Source of the DNA: Apteryx mantelli
Lineage: Eukaryota > Chordata > Aves > Apterygiformes > Apterygidae
Assembly: GCF_036417845.1 (NCBI RefSeq)
Contig: NC_089979.1
Coordinates: 23,439,958 to 23,503,957 of the forward strand
Length of the DNA: 64,000 nt
Direction: 5' to 3'
Shown piece after piece: positions 37,901-52,900 of this stretch. Under the pieces are notes generated by a model. It was given only the letters and a program-made list of their open reading frames with translations. It did not search any database and had not been told where the DNA came from. Position 1 is the first letter of the stretch; every line of letters starts with the position of its first letter. The translations under genes were made by a program, and so were the position numbers.

Positions 37901-40900
37901 AGATTAGAGAGATGTATGATCTCATACCTTCTCTTGGCAAAGGTATTTAGATGTTAGTCAAAATACTTCTCATTCTTTTCAGTGTAGACTTAATTCTTTC
38001 TTGGTGATGGTGTTTTCCCCAGCTATTAAATTTTTTTTATGGCTCTTTCTACACAGTTTTCATTTTTTCAACATTCTGGATAGAATACATATGTCTTCTC
38101 TGTACCCTGTCTTTGTATATCCAAAACTTGTATATAGCTCTATCACTATAACCACAGCAGCACCAAAACTTTTTGTCAGGCTTTAGCTGACGCAGAAAAC
38201 TGTTTGATGGCTGTTGTTGCTACAGAGAACAGAAGTAGAGATTTCCAAAGCCACCATGTGCTGGAAAAAATACTGTATTTTATTATGGTAACTTTTTAAT
38301 GGTGTCTTCAGCATTCTTAAGTATTCTCTGGTTGGAGATCAGAACCCTTTGAGCCACAGTGTTAATTCTGATCAGCTGTTTCAAATGAGCCTAGAAAGTT
38401 AGTGCTGTTAATGAGGCCCCATCATTTTATAACACTGAACATTCAGCTGTGACCATTATGTACAAAACTGTGTTGTTCTATGGGGGGGAAAAAATCTATT
38501 TTTGCCTTTTCCCTTTCTGTACCTTTAATTAAAAATTCAAAATATAAAGCATTAAAAAAGCTTGGGTTTTTTTATTATTCCTCTTCTTGTACTTGCACAG
38601 CTTTCATAGAGGAGAAAACCTTCTTCCAGCAGTCTTTTAGATGGCAGTAAAGATAGTGTAACTTTTCTTTTGGAAGAAAAGATGCAATGCAATATTAGTT
38701 CTGATAGCCTAAAAATATAGTTGCTTTCATTATTAGAAACCAGTTCTGTGTCTCTAAAGACAAAGTGCAATGACAGCCACATACACAAGGGCATATAAAC
38801 AATAAGGATAGAAACAAAAACTTCCTATTTTGATGCTGACCTCATTTACAAACTCATTATTGAAGAAACACCCAGCACTTTGAAACTTGGCAGGCTTGTG
38901 TTTGTGTCATTGGCTTGTGATGTGGTCATGGGATCCTAGACCTTTGGAAGAGACACTCTTGATTTCATGTCTTTCTGGACCAAGTGAAGGAGACCTAAAA
39001 CTATGTTAAAATTCTGAGGTCCGGGGAAGGAGCATTGGCAATTGTTGAGATGATAGTTTTTAATATCTTTAATCCACTTGTCTTTCTAGAGTGTTAGATA
39101 AACGGGAACTGTTATTTTTTAGAGGAAATGATGGTTTGAAATGTATGCTCAATTCCTGCCTCAGTTAAGTTTGGTTAGACTTATTCCTTTGGGTTTTATT
39201 TATACTTGCCTTAAAGTACTGCCCCTTTAAATAGGAGCCATCAAAATTAATGACATCTCACATACCAGGAGCAATGGAGCGATATCTGACAGCAAATTTA
39301 AGATCTTGGGTACTCCAAAGTATTTACAAAATGCAGTTTTATAGTATGAACAAGAATTTGTGAGTTGTATGTAAACAGATTCATCTTCTCCAACTACATC
39401 ATTATTAGGATGTGCCTTTTTCCAAATCTATTTAAGCTCTTTATTATCTATAACCCTTTCACTTCTGGATTTTCTCTAATGTCTTAAGATTTGTGTACCA
39501 GTTTTCTGTTCTTTATAACTTCTATTTTGTACCGACTGCTGGATTTTTTTTTTTTAACTGATTTGTTACATGTTGCTGTCTAGTTCTAAATGCCACCTTT
39601 ATTCCATTGCTAAGCCAGAATGGGGCTGTCCAGTTACCAGTTTTGGAATCTCAGCTTTTGACCATCTACTGTGCTTTTCTTGAAAAGCTGTTAATTTCTT
39701 TTTCTTTTCTTTTTTTTTCACATTTTAAAATACAGTGTGTGATACAGAGAGCTGTGCAAAGCTCTAAACTCTATCAGTCCCCATTGACTTCTCTTTCAGG
39801 AGATCATTTAACAGGATAAGTTCAGTAAAATCTGGTTTTGTTTAAAGTAGAAGTTTTGTTTGTTTTCTAGGTAATCCATATATGAAGAAAAGCACATTTC
39901 ATATTATCCTAGATCGATTTCAAATATGTCCAAAATATTTTATTTCCAGGATGATCTTAAAGCAACCTTAACGGCAAAGAATCGAGAAGCCAAGCAATTA
40001 TCTCAACTGGAAAAGACACGTCAGCGGAATCCATCAGATCGACACATTATCGTATCCTCTATTTCTAGTGACTATAAAAAAATTTTTTTAAATTCCCAGG
40101 AATTAAAAGCATGGTGTTTAGGAAGTAATATGAAAGGAATATTCTTCTCAGGGCTCTTTTCTATGTTGATTTTGCATCTAAGTATATTACACTCTCTCAG
40201 GGTTTGTAATTATGAGTTATAGCTTATAATAGCTGCTTTATTACCTACTCCTGTTTTGACTGAAAAGAAACTATGAAGTATCTGATATGTATATGAAAGA
40301 GAGGTAGGTATACCTCACATCAAGAATATCAGAGGGTTTTGAAAACAAGTCTAATCAGACACCTCCTTTTTTATTTCTGCAGAATTTTTGTTTTGTTGTT
40401 TTTCCCTCTGTCACTTTGGTAGTTATCATTCTTCCTTTTACCTAGATGTGGTATGAATTTCCTCCAACTATGAGATGAAGTGTGACAGGAAAAGTTGGAA
40501 GTCTGTTAGCAGAATACTCCACCAGACTACTCTTCCTCCCAACAGACCAGTGGCCTTCTGTAGTATGCTATTCTGTATCACAGGGAAAAATTAACCACCA
40601 CAGAATTTCCATTAAAATCACATAAAAGTTTCAAATTCTGAAACAATCAGAATCTAGGAAATGTCAGATTAAAGGTCATCAAGGCAGTCTTAGTTTAGTC
40701 CCTTTGCACCCATATATTATGATATGGCAGTTAAGTTAATGATCGTGTACTGTTTGTTTTTTCTTGCATTCTAGAGTTGGACTCAGGACTGTGTAGTGAA
40801 GCAACTCAGTTTGCAGTATCTCATCAACTTTATTTCAGAAATGAGAAGCAATATAGCGATTGGGGCATGGGACTTCACAAAGAGACAGAATGGCTATGAC

Positions 40901-43900
40901 GATGAAATGTCACCCAGAGAATTACATTCTATTTTTGTCTCTGCCAAAGAATTCCTATGTAATACTAATCAAATCAGTTAAATCAAGGAATGACTAATTA
41001 GTGTTCCTCGTGCAATGAAGACACACGGATATCAGCCTTAGGGTTGGAACTTGAGCTGTGATGCAGAGTTCTCCTTCATTAGAATTAAAGGAGTAAATAA
41101 TAACACTGAGCTATTCTCCCTAAAGGGAGACTGTGCCCTTCCCTCCGCTCCCTTCCCCTCCCATCCTCCAGTAATTCCCAGTTGATTTCACAGAAATATT
41201 GCTGACACCTAGCTTGTTTTTTCTTGTCTCTTTGCTAAGCTACTCCCAAATATCCTTCCGTAGTGTAGTTTCTTACAACACCTGTGTGTTCTGTCTGAAG
41301 ACTTTGCCTGAAAAGTTAGTACATCTCAGTAGAGTCTACTTTTGCATATGCCCAAAGGCACCAAATGCTATACGCTTGTATTTTAAAGTGATCAAAACAA
41401 AGTGCAAAAATAGTATGGAAGCAGGAACCCATTGTGTAACTTCGTTAGGCTTCCCTGGGCCAGGAAGAGATTAAGCACTATAAACACCCTTTGCATTGGT
41501 ATAGAAAGGAATGCCTCAGTAGAGTAGCTTATATGGCAGACCTTGTGGTAAAGAAATGCTGCTGGGAGGTGGGAACAATGCATCTGAGCATTTGTAGGCT
41601 GAAAAGAGGTCACATTTCTTTTGAGGTATAGCCTCTTGTCCCCATCTTCTTTACTGATGCCCTGCACAGTGTCCACTGTCTAGCCTTTACTTTATGGCAC
41701 TTCAGTCAGCTTCTCTTCCACGCTGCCTGGGTCCCAGCTAAAGTTACATTCAGAACAGAAGTTAGGTGCAAGATAATAGATGCAAGCTTAGTTCCTATAC
41801 CTGACCCCATTTCCAGAGATGGCACATTTAATTTATCTGAGCTGGGCTGGAATTTGTTCTTTTGCTTTTGGAGGATGTACGTGGGTAAGCTTTTTAGGTC
41901 TGAGAGAGGCTTGACCACGTTCATTGATGATAGCATAGCTGTTGGGCTCCGGCCTTGGTTCGGTTGTTCATGTGCAATTGTGATATATCAGCAATTAACA
42001 ACTCTGGCCGTATTTAGCAAAAGATCTGTACTCATTCCCAGATTTCAAGTCCATATGACAAGAAGCAGGGGTGGTAAAGCTTTGCAAAGAAAACCTTATC
42101 AGATTTTTTTTTTATGAAAATGCATTTTTTTAATCAAAGTTCATGTTTGAAATGGCCTACCTAGGTTGTCTGAATTAAAAAAATAAGCAAACTCTCAGAC
42201 AACTCTCAGGCACATGTCATGAAATATTTTAGCCTGAATGCTCAAATTCTGACAAAGTTATAATAAATTGTAAATAACATCCTATAACAGGAAGTTTCGG
42301 ACACCTTAATAATAGTAGCCTCTAAATATACAGAAATTTTCAAGTATCTGAAGTAAATGCTTCACAATATATTAAAAATGGATGTGGAAATAGCTATTTT
42401 GATAATGAAGGTTGATTGTTATTTTGCCATTTTTCCTTTACGTATATTTCCAGTCACAGGTGGGTATTCCAGAGGAGAAAACATCAGAATAAAATCTTTA
42501 ATTTCAAACTGCTTTTCTGCAGACTGTGCAAGTTCTGCAAGTTTAAACATTTCACTCTACAGCAAACAAAATTCTTTTCCCAAAGCATCAGCATGCAAAA
42601 TCTGCCCAGTCTATTTAAGATGGATCAAGAAGATACATTTCATTATCACAGAAATAACATACAGTATTTGCATGTGTAATGACTGCTTATGCATAACAGC
42701 TGCTTTCATTTAAAAACAGCAAATGATTGTTATAATTGAGAATATACAAAACGTCTTGTGTTAGTCTGTTTCCCTCCTGTCTTTGGGGAAAAATCAAAGG
42801 GAAATGAACACAATCAAATTCAATACTTAAGATCACTACCAGTTTTGTTTAGCCAGTAATGGCAGAATTGTCTATGCAAACTTTAAACTTTTTTTGTAAG
42901 GAGGTTAGGTTTCAAGTTGATAATCCTGTAATAGAAGGTTAACAGATTTTAATCAAAGGAAAAGAAGCAACAGCGTACACGTTATGCATTAGGTTCCAAG
43001 AGACGACACTGAAAAGTAGGTCATGGGAACTGGGCCCATGGTGTCTGCTTCCCTGCCATAGCTCTTGTAAAGAAGTTCCTCTCTAAGCTGCAGTGTTGGA
43101 GAAGCAGGAAGAATCCAGCATCTTGGTCATAGGATACAATTGCTTGATGCATTACACCATTTTCAAATTCCAGGACAGAACTGATTCCTGAAGATACTGG
43201 CTAACAGAGACTGTAAGTAAAGACTGTCTTGGCTAATCCATGATGTTTCACTGGTATTTTATGGAAAATACTTAAGACCCAAATGTTGCAGTCTTCAAGG
43301 GCAAACTCTTACACTTTGTAAGAGTACACAGTTCTTAATGAAAATGGCTTCAAGATCTTTATTTAAATGGTACTGTGCATTTTTTATAGTCAATAGCTGT
43401 ATCAAAATACATGTCTAAAATGCTTTTTATAGTAACAAAATAAGAAAAAGTGTGTCAGCATTTATGTATTAGGGATTGGTTGGTGTGTCTTTTTCCCAGT
43501 GTCCTGTTGAAGATATTCCATTTTTTATAAAATAAATGTTTTAAAATGTTTTTATAAAATAGCCAAAACATTTTTGGATCTGAAAATGATTTTGACTCTC
43601 TAATCTATTGATACTTACCAGCAAAGTGCATTAGTTCCAACTGCTGCTCCACTGACTGTTTAAATAGTCTACAAAAACTTAGTAAGACCAAGTTCAGCAC
43701 TAGAAAAGATTTGTTCTACAATGAGTTAATCTATCCTCAGAAAGAGAGGGTGGTCTTGGTCTCTCATCCGCCACTCTGGCCTGTGCATTCCTGCCCTCTC
43801 CTTTATAACAGCTCTAAAAAACTATTAACTTTTTTGAAGGGTTAACTATTAACTTTTGAAGGGAACCCATCTGCATGGCTAATTCCCTGAAGCCAGTCAC

Positions 43901-46900
43901 TGTGTAATCAGATAAGTGTCAGGGATGGCTTAGGGGAATTAGCCGATGAGCATTACAGAAAATGGATTGGGGCAGCGGGACCTTCCCCATTGGCTGGAGC
44001 TAGTCACTTTTCCTGCTTCATGTTGAAGACATGACAGTATAGAAGGCATTTTTATTTGTTTATTAAGCTATAACCAAATCTACAGATACAGTAACCCAGA
44101 TGCGTAATATTTTGAAAATCCATATTTAAAGGTTTTCATAGTAATTGTAGCAAATAACTTCATATGTATCAAATACAGGACTGATTTCACCTTTGTATTA
44201 TTTTATTAGGCTGAAAGTGAATTGCAGAGAGCTTCACTGGATGCAACTCGAACAACTCGGCAATTAGAGGAAACCATTGATAATTTTGAGAAACAGAAAA
44301 TAAAGGACATAAAAGTATGTGTGCTCATATTTCAGTATATGACATCACATTTCATCTTGCATCTTAAAATTACTATAGTTACTCTTTGGCAAGATTAGCA
44401 TAACTTAGCATTTAGTTAAGTCTATGTAAATATAAATCGTGATATTCACAAGTATTTCACGATCAAAAAATCATGAAATTGCATGCAATTACAAAATGAA
44501 TTAATTATTCTTCCAATTTCATCAGCTTCAAGATTTTCCTGGATTAGATTGTTTAGCACCTGCAGTGTCCAACAGTTGCTGTGTACTACTTTGCTAGTAG
44601 CTGCGTTTGTTAGTGGAATGATGTGTGCATTAAATCAGTAAAATGAACAGTAATAATAAGTAAACAATATAACTATCTATGATGGAATTTGGTTAGGTTA
44701 CTGGAGTTAAGTCTTACTGATGCAGAAAGTATCAAATGTTTAGTGACTGCTTACATCCCAAGACTATAGTAATCGAGAAAGATTTGATTTATGTGATATT
44801 ATATTTAACTATAAAATTGCTGAAGTGAAATACTTTTTATTTTAAAAAAAAAGGAAAATAAATATGAAAGAATTAAAATGAGTTAAAAAACAAACAAACC
44901 CACCAGTATTTGATGCAACAAGAGTAAGATTGTGTGAGTTTAGGCAATACCATTGTAAAGGGAAGGATTTTTTTAATATATATGAAAATTATTATTATAT
45001 TTTATATAATTATTTCTAAATTATATATATGTTTAAAGCTTACAGATAATTTGTTCCAAACCAGTTAAAGGTTGCTATCAGTAAAGCAAAAGGCAGTGAA
45101 TAGTTTTTGCAAATAGATTTTGTGACCTCCTTTATTTACTCCTATGAGTGTCCTCTTTGCTTTTCAAGTGTTTACTTAAAATTTAGTATGAATTGACAAC
45201 TGGATAAGTGACAGCCCAACCAGCATTTTATTTAATTTCTAAAATTTAAATTCTAAAATTCTAAACTTCTTACTACAAAAAATACTAGGTTTTATGCGGT
45301 CATTTGTATCATAAAAATATCAAACACACACAATTCAGTAAGTTCTTGTATTTGAAGTAGAAATGTACTTTACTGCATTAAGAAAACCTTTGTTTTCATT
45401 TGCTTTTAGAACATATTTTCTGAATTTATAACCATTGAAATGTTATTCCATGGGAAAGCTTTAGAGATTTATACTGCTGCCTACCAAAATATCCAGAATA
45501 TTGACGAAAATGAAGATTTAGAGGTGAGAGTAATTAAAATTTACTTTTCAATTTACTTACTATATAAAGTCATTTTTCCCACACACTTGAGCTACACATG
45601 TTCCAGGCAAAAAATGAGGTGAGCAGAACAAACTATCATTTTACATTAAGCCCTTTTTGCACCATTCCAACAAGGAGTTTACAGACCATACAGGTTTATA
45701 AACTCAGAGATTTTAAAAGTAGGTGAGAACAGCAGTGACTATCTAATCTTTTGTACAAAATACAAATGAGAGACTTTTCCTAAATTAATTATCACTCCAA
45801 GCCGAATTCAATTACAGTTATTAAAGGACACCTTCTAGGATTACCTCTGCAGTGAATCTTGCTGTAAAGATGCACAGTAAGAGAGAATCTTATCATTACT
45901 CTGATAAGATGTTCTGAAGACTAATTACTCCATTAAAAATCTGTATTTTCTTTCTGTTCTGAATTTTGCTTTTCTCATCCTTTGGATATTGTTTATTATG
46001 TTGTTGCTAGAGTGAAGAGATGTTTGTTACCAATTTTTTTGACATGTGATGGTTACAGCTTGCCTTCAAGTCATCTTTACTCTTGAGTTACAATTCTTCC
46101 GGATATTGGACCTTAAAACTTACTACTATTTAAATGGATGCTGTGTGCATGTATTCAGTTTGTCAAGGAAACTGGATCATTCCAATATTTTTGTTTTTTG
46201 TAAATCTTACCAGTATTAATTTTATTTTTTCCATGATATTGTATAGGACTAAAGATGGCAGTATTCAGTCATTGAAACATATGTAAAATTGTGATTCTTC
46301 AGTGATGCTCACATTTGAGACCCAATAGTGTTTTGGGTTTTTTTTTTTAACTTCATTTAAACTGTGCCATGTCAATATTACATTACTCTAGTTTCAGTGA
46401 TACATGATATTTTAATTATGAATCAAAAAAAAAAACCTCTAAGTCAGTATTTTATCTTTTGCAACCAAATTTCTAATCTCACTTAACCCCTGTTAATTTG
46501 ACAGCATTTACTTCCCATAAAAATATTGACTGCCCATAATTCTACCATCTTCCTTCAGTTTATTAGAAAATTCTTGCATCAATAGTTTTACTGTTTTCAG
46601 TATCAGGCTGCTAGGCCTATAATTCACTGCTTGAATAAAGGAAAGAACTAGTAAATACTAGTGAAGTATTTCACTAGTAATGAAGACTATATTTTCCCCT
46701 GTAGTCTAAGGCTTTTCCCAAATTATTCTTGAGCTGCACATGTCTCTTGAGCATTTCAGGTGAAATTCTTGTGATGTAACTATGAATGGCAGCAAGGATT
46801 TGCAGGTGAAAGGGTAGAGCAGTTCACCTCCCCCAAAAATGGAGAGCCTGCCAGGGGATTATTGTCTCTAGCTGGGGTTGATATCTCTAGCTCGGCCTGA

Positions 46901-49900
46901 AACTCAGCTGCACATCTAGGCTAGGCCTGCCTCATACCACACACAATGTGTGCCAAGACCCCAGGGAACCATTGCAGATTCCCACCTGTAAATCACTCCT
47001 AGAATTCTGCATCCCGTCAGATCTCTGAAGAATGTGTAACCGCACCATGTAAAGGTGTTGGTAAGTGTGGCCTGTGTCTCAGGGTGAGCAGGGATGTTAT
47101 TTCTGCTAAAAGTGATCCTAAGTGATCCATCCAAACTACAGTTGATACATATTTCTACAGCAGGGTTTTATTATAATTGTCCAATGCTGCATTTCTGTTA
47201 GAGACCTTTAGTCTTGTAGACTGTTAGCTTGCAAGCTGTATCATTGCACCAAAATCACAGTTTTCATCATCTGAACAGGTTTTTCGGAGCTCACTCTATC
47301 CACCTGACTATCAATCTCGCTTAGATATAGTTCGTGCAAATTCAAAGTCACCCTTGCAAAGAACTGGTTCCTCAAAATCTTCGTTGAGGATGCTACAGGT
47401 AAGAAAGAAAAATTAAATGCTAGATCACAGTAGGAAAAGAATGTCTTAAGCAGAGCCTTAGCTAATATAAATGTATGCAAGCCCACTATCTTTAGTCAGT
47501 TTAGGACAGATAAAAGAGGTAAAGGGACTTCCAAGCCTACAGAGATCCAATTAAGCTTTTAATAATGCAGTCCAATATTAGCTTTCCAAGCAGCGCTGTT
47601 TAGTTTTGAAGACTGCCATTTCCAGTGATGTAATTTCCTTCAGTAACAAACTATGGGTTCTTGCAGAGCAGGTGAACACTAGGAGCTTCTTAGAAACTGA
47701 AATGACGTTCCTTAACCTTTACATAGTCTTAGTCATAAGGAACCACCAACTGCGCAGCCCAGACTAGCAATACTTTCTAGCAAAACAGTGACCTATACCC
47801 TTCCCTTTATGCTCCACAAATTCAGAGCAGGCGAGGAAAAGGAGAAAGATAAGAAGTGAAACAGCTGGAGCAAGTGCCACTTACTTTTGAACCAGCTGCC
47901 TTGCAAAAGTCTTTGACTCCTTTGCAGCAGTAAACTTGCAGATATTATCTCAAAATTGCTAAACTATTTTTCTTTATTATAGTCTTAATCCAGTAAGTAA
48001 GATGATTCTTACTAGTATATCAGGTAAAGACAAAGATGCCCAAATTTAAAATGTAGGCATCCCACCTTTCTGCTTTTGATGCAGTCACACATTGTTTGCT
48101 ATACTAAAAAGTTAGTTTTCTTGACTTTGCACACAGCATTACCCCTTCTCTGCTCACAAGTCATAGTGGATCATTACAGTTGAATTATTCTGTTGCTGAA
48201 AGCATGATTCATTCAATTTCAAAAGATGAAAGAATCCAGTGTTTAAGTGCGTGAAGATGAACCTTGACTTTGAATAAGCTGCCTATCCTCACAGACAAGT
48301 AAATTTCAGGTTCAAGTACTGGCTTCCTTGACTGTAACTAATCAAGAAAGTGCTAGTTACTAAAAATCTGGAAATACCCAATTTCAGTTAAATACCACCA
48401 AAGTTATTTTTGGTGAAAGAACAAATACCATAAATAAACAAAAGGCTGATAAACCCCCCATAACATGAAGATCCATGCACTGAGGTGTTCAAATCTATAG
48501 AATCTTGTTCTATGAAGTCATAGTAAATGGCAGTATTGAGGTCCAAAGCCAAATTATGAAACTGTAGCGCGCCACAAATTCAAAGCCAGATCGTTCATTC
48601 TCAGAACACTATCAAAATTCTGATAACGCATGCAAGCCTTTCTCGGAAAGGTTTAGTTGGATTCACTATGTATCAAAATGGCAGGACACTATTATTCAGG
48701 ACTGGGTATCTATCTCTTGAAGTACTGAGTGCAGTATTCCTTTAGATTAAAAAGGAAGTCCTTAAAGCCACACCTGTTTCATTTATGACTCATTTTTCAT
48801 ATATGAGATCCCTACTGGTTGTCTTTTAGGCTTTTTATTTAAGCCAGCCAGTGAAACTATCATCATAAAAGTAAAATTTGGCTACCTGAAAGGTATTCAA
48901 GAGACAGTTTCCTTTACTTCAGATGCATTGCCTGAAGACAATCTAGGACAGCTACTGTGAAGTGTCCAATTTCTTCCCTCTAAAATATGTTGCAATTCTA
49001 CAAATTCATAAAGAGCTCAGCTGTTTCGATAGTCCCTTTGGTAAACAGGTACATGCCTACTTCACAATCTAGGAATAAGATGACAAGTCAATCTTAGGTA
49101 GACTTGTGGTTTATTTAAAAGGGGAAAAAAAAAAAAGGCATTGAGACAGGCTACCTCTGAAAAAGCAGCTTTATTAGGTTCTGTCATTCAAAGAACTGAG
49201 ATTAATGACACTTCACCTGTTCAGGCTGATGGAAGTAATAGACTACATGGAAAGAGGGTGGGTTTTTTTTTTTTCTGCCTCACTGTGCACTAGGGTCATG
49301 ATCTGCTGGGTAATAGTATACAATATTGCTGTTACCTACTTGAGGAAATGTTTATCAATTCATTTTTGAACACCAGAGAAAGGTGGTTATTACCTGCTTT
49401 GAGAACGCCCTGTAGCGCTGTAAAACAGTATCAAGGGTAGTAGTATCTGTAAGTTACTGTGAGGCACCACAGGTAGCTATATTTTTTGGACTCTGTAAAA
49501 AACAGGAATCTGAATGTATGACACTGAGATTTCTCCCAGAGGTGGCAGAGAATTCCATTTTGGCTAATTTACAAGTTTATTGTACTTTTCTCCTAGGCCT
49601 CTCTTTCAGCTATACGTTTTGGATGTTAATGTTCTCTTAACCTCGAATTTGAATGCGTGAGAGTAAAGGGAGTCATCTAGACCTGGAGGGAAAGCACCAC
49701 ACATTTCAAGATAGATGTCACCTTAATCTGCTATGCTGCATGTCTGCAGAAGAGAATCACAGGGCAGGAGGAAAGAGATGGAATACCCTCCTTACTGCAG
49801 TCAGTAGAGGGCAATAAAGAAGATGCAGGCATCCCCTTCAGCACACCCCCCACATAGCCCTTTTTAATTCAGCAAATAGTATATTGTGGCTAACTGCATC

Positions 49901-52900
49901 AGTATCAGCACCTTGAAACTAGGGGCTACAATCTCTAGAACCAACCAAATGTCTTGTTAGCAAAAAATACTGAGCAAAACCTTCAGGTGACTTGTCTCAC
50001 ATCTTATGTGGATCTTTCGCTTCCAGAATTTTCACATCAGTCTGGTTTCATGCTACATAATAATCTCCTACTGGCCATAATGCAGTATTGAATTTTCAGT
50101 TTAAAGCAGTTAGAGCTGGAATGTGCAAAGACCACTTAAAGACAAGAAAATTACATACTTCTGATATTTTTAACTTTGGTCTTCAAACACTTTTGTTCCA
50201 CAACTCTTCTCCCCCTTGACTTTCATAGTTGTTTAGTTTTCAGCTTCCACTCAGAGTAGCTGAAGAAATTGAGATGCCAGTTCCTCCATTGTACCTGCCA
50301 GACCTCATTTACCAGACAGTACTATAAAACCACAAGGAAAAGAGCAATGGGCAGTCCTGCTAGAAAGGATTTATGTCCCAAGCTGCACTGACAGTACAAC
50401 TGTAAGACCTATATTTTTTCACTTCTATGCAATTAAAATGATCAGGAGAGAAAACATTAATGTCCAAGAAACAATATCAAGCTGTTATTCATAGGATGGC
50501 TCCCCATTATGAGAAAACCTTTTTCTGGGTTTGGGGATTTTGTTTTTTAAACATGAAACATACAGATATTTAATTTTACACAAATGCTGAAAATCTATGC
50601 AAGTTTTCATGATAATCCTTAGCAAATTCCTGCATTTTTCCTTTTACTGACTTGGCAATTTCTTTGGTGTTTCATTTTACTGATTCAGATTGGTATGCTG
50701 TATTTAGCAAATAGAACTACAGCAGGGAAAAACTGCATTTTCCAAACTTTTCCAGGTATTTTAGATCAAGGTAAACAAAATTTTTATCTACATGCATTTC
50801 ATATAGCCAGCTGTTTTGCACTTGCCCTTCTAGGACAGGAAAGTCCTAGAACATCATGGCTGAAACTGTGCAGCCAGGTATTCCAGCACTGCCCACTGCA
50901 TAAGACAGGAGGAGAGCATGGCTTAAGAGAGACGGACTTCCTGCAGATTCCTCCACCTGACTGAAATACCCAGATTGCCATCCTTTCTGTAGGACATGCA
51001 GCGAAATATGCAGCTAAACAGTCTAAGCAAGGACAGTCATGCAAAGCTTAGAGAATTCATTTTCACATAAAATTGCTTATGATATGAAGCAACAAATTAT
51101 CAGATGGTACTATCTTTTTAAGACCAAATTATTTTTCAGCATTAAGTAATGTAAGTAAAGTATTGGTATACTTTAGCTTTATGGCAAAGTTAGAGGTATT
51201 TCAATGCCTAATTTCCTTTATCACTTTCCTTATTTTGATCCAGTTTAGTTCTTAGGTTAGTCATTTTACAGCAACCTCACTTCCACCAGTGATAGTATTT
51301 ATTTAATCTACAGCTTGGTCAAAGGTACTTGACTAGTGAGCAGAAAAAGCCTTAAACCCCAAATAGCACCTCTTATTCCAGAAAAGAGAAAGAGGAATCT
51401 TTTATTCAGAAATGTGATTGAAGCTCTTCTTAAGAACTTCAGATGCTCTTAAATGGAAAACACTTGGAAAATTAGCCTGTCAATTGAAGTGAAGCTACCT
51501 TAACAGGCTCAATCTGCAGCACTCCCATTTCTCCAATTATAAATAAGTGTTGCTGTCTTTTTTTCTTTCACAGAAGAATAAAGGATTGCTTTTTTAGGCA
51601 CTTAGCCCAAAGTTAACCCAGTTTCATCCAATGATTAACTTCATTTTCTGTTATGTTTAGAGATTTGTAACTAAGTTAGTATTTGCACCAAGCTCGATTA
51701 TCTGCGTTGCCTGAGATCAAATTGCCTTTAAATATGACAGCATCAACAACTCCAAGGATTTTTCTAGTTCCATTTTTTTCAATGATTACAATTTGCTTTA
51801 TGTACACACAAAAAAACTGTGTTACTGTTCTACATAACTGGTGCTCAGCTATATACTCCATGTAATTATGAAATCTCAGAGTTTAATAACCAGCTTCTAA
51901 GGACTTTTAAAATAGGGGATTATAAAAAAGGCAAATTTTGTCTTCAGCACTGAAGTCTACAGATATAAGCATATGTGAGAAAACTCAGGAATCATAACTG
52001 AAAATTTAGCAATTTCCTGAGCACACTGTAAATGAGAACATTTGCAAACATGGTAGGTAATGCATACATAATCATTAGACTAATCTGTGATGCATTTCCT
52101 CTTTAAGTACTGTTCCAAAGTGTCATATTCATACCTGTGTAAAAAGAACTAAGTTCTTTAAATGATGGAAAGTATGAGACAGCTTTTTTTTTTTAAGGCA
52201 CAAAGAAATCCTTTCATTATTGGCAGCCAAAGAAAATACTATTCTGCAAGGCTGGGTTACAGCATTTTAGTCGAATGTTGCACTACATAAGTACCTTAAA
52301 TGATATGTGTGATGCCTTCTCAAATGATGTGTGTGTAGCATCAAATCCACTACTGGCCCTACTCACACATGGAATAAATGAATATTTGCTGCAGTGGCCA
52401 TATGATAATGATAATGTAGGATACGATAAAGATAATGATAGACTAAATATGATAATGTGTTTGTGAAGATAAGCCATACAGAGAAAGTTCTTTGAATTTA
52501 GGATTATTGGGGAACTTCTCAATAGAATATCACCTGAAAGAGTCTTCGTTATGCAGCAAGGAAATTGAATTTCATTAAACAATATGTTATTTCTTGTTAC
52601 TTTCCTATAACAGTTCTTTGTATTAGTAGAGCTTCTAATAACCACCATAAGTGGCAGACAGTCACTTTATTTGGATTGATGGAAAATCAGCCTTGAACTG
52701 AAAAGGCTTTAAAAAGAAAAATAACCCAAAAACCAAATCCAAGCCTTAGAATGATAATTGTGTTATGTTTTGTATCTGTATCTATAGATATTGCTTTTGT
52801 ATCTTTCTCTTTTGCTTTTTATATTTACAAATGAAAGTTTTATTTCAGTGGAAAACTAAAGAAGCTTTGCTTAATTAACAATCAATCATATTCCCCTTTA

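Noticed and set aside
40092-40099. TTCCCAG within the intron as an alternative source of Ser-Gln
   Set aside because: Not flanked by a usable acceptor and donor; the 42,454 six-mer has both and a U12 branch site.
40052-40222. Read-through extension of exon 4
   Set aside because: Lies within the U12 intron, has no family similarity, and the conserved protein resumes at the microexon and 44,210.
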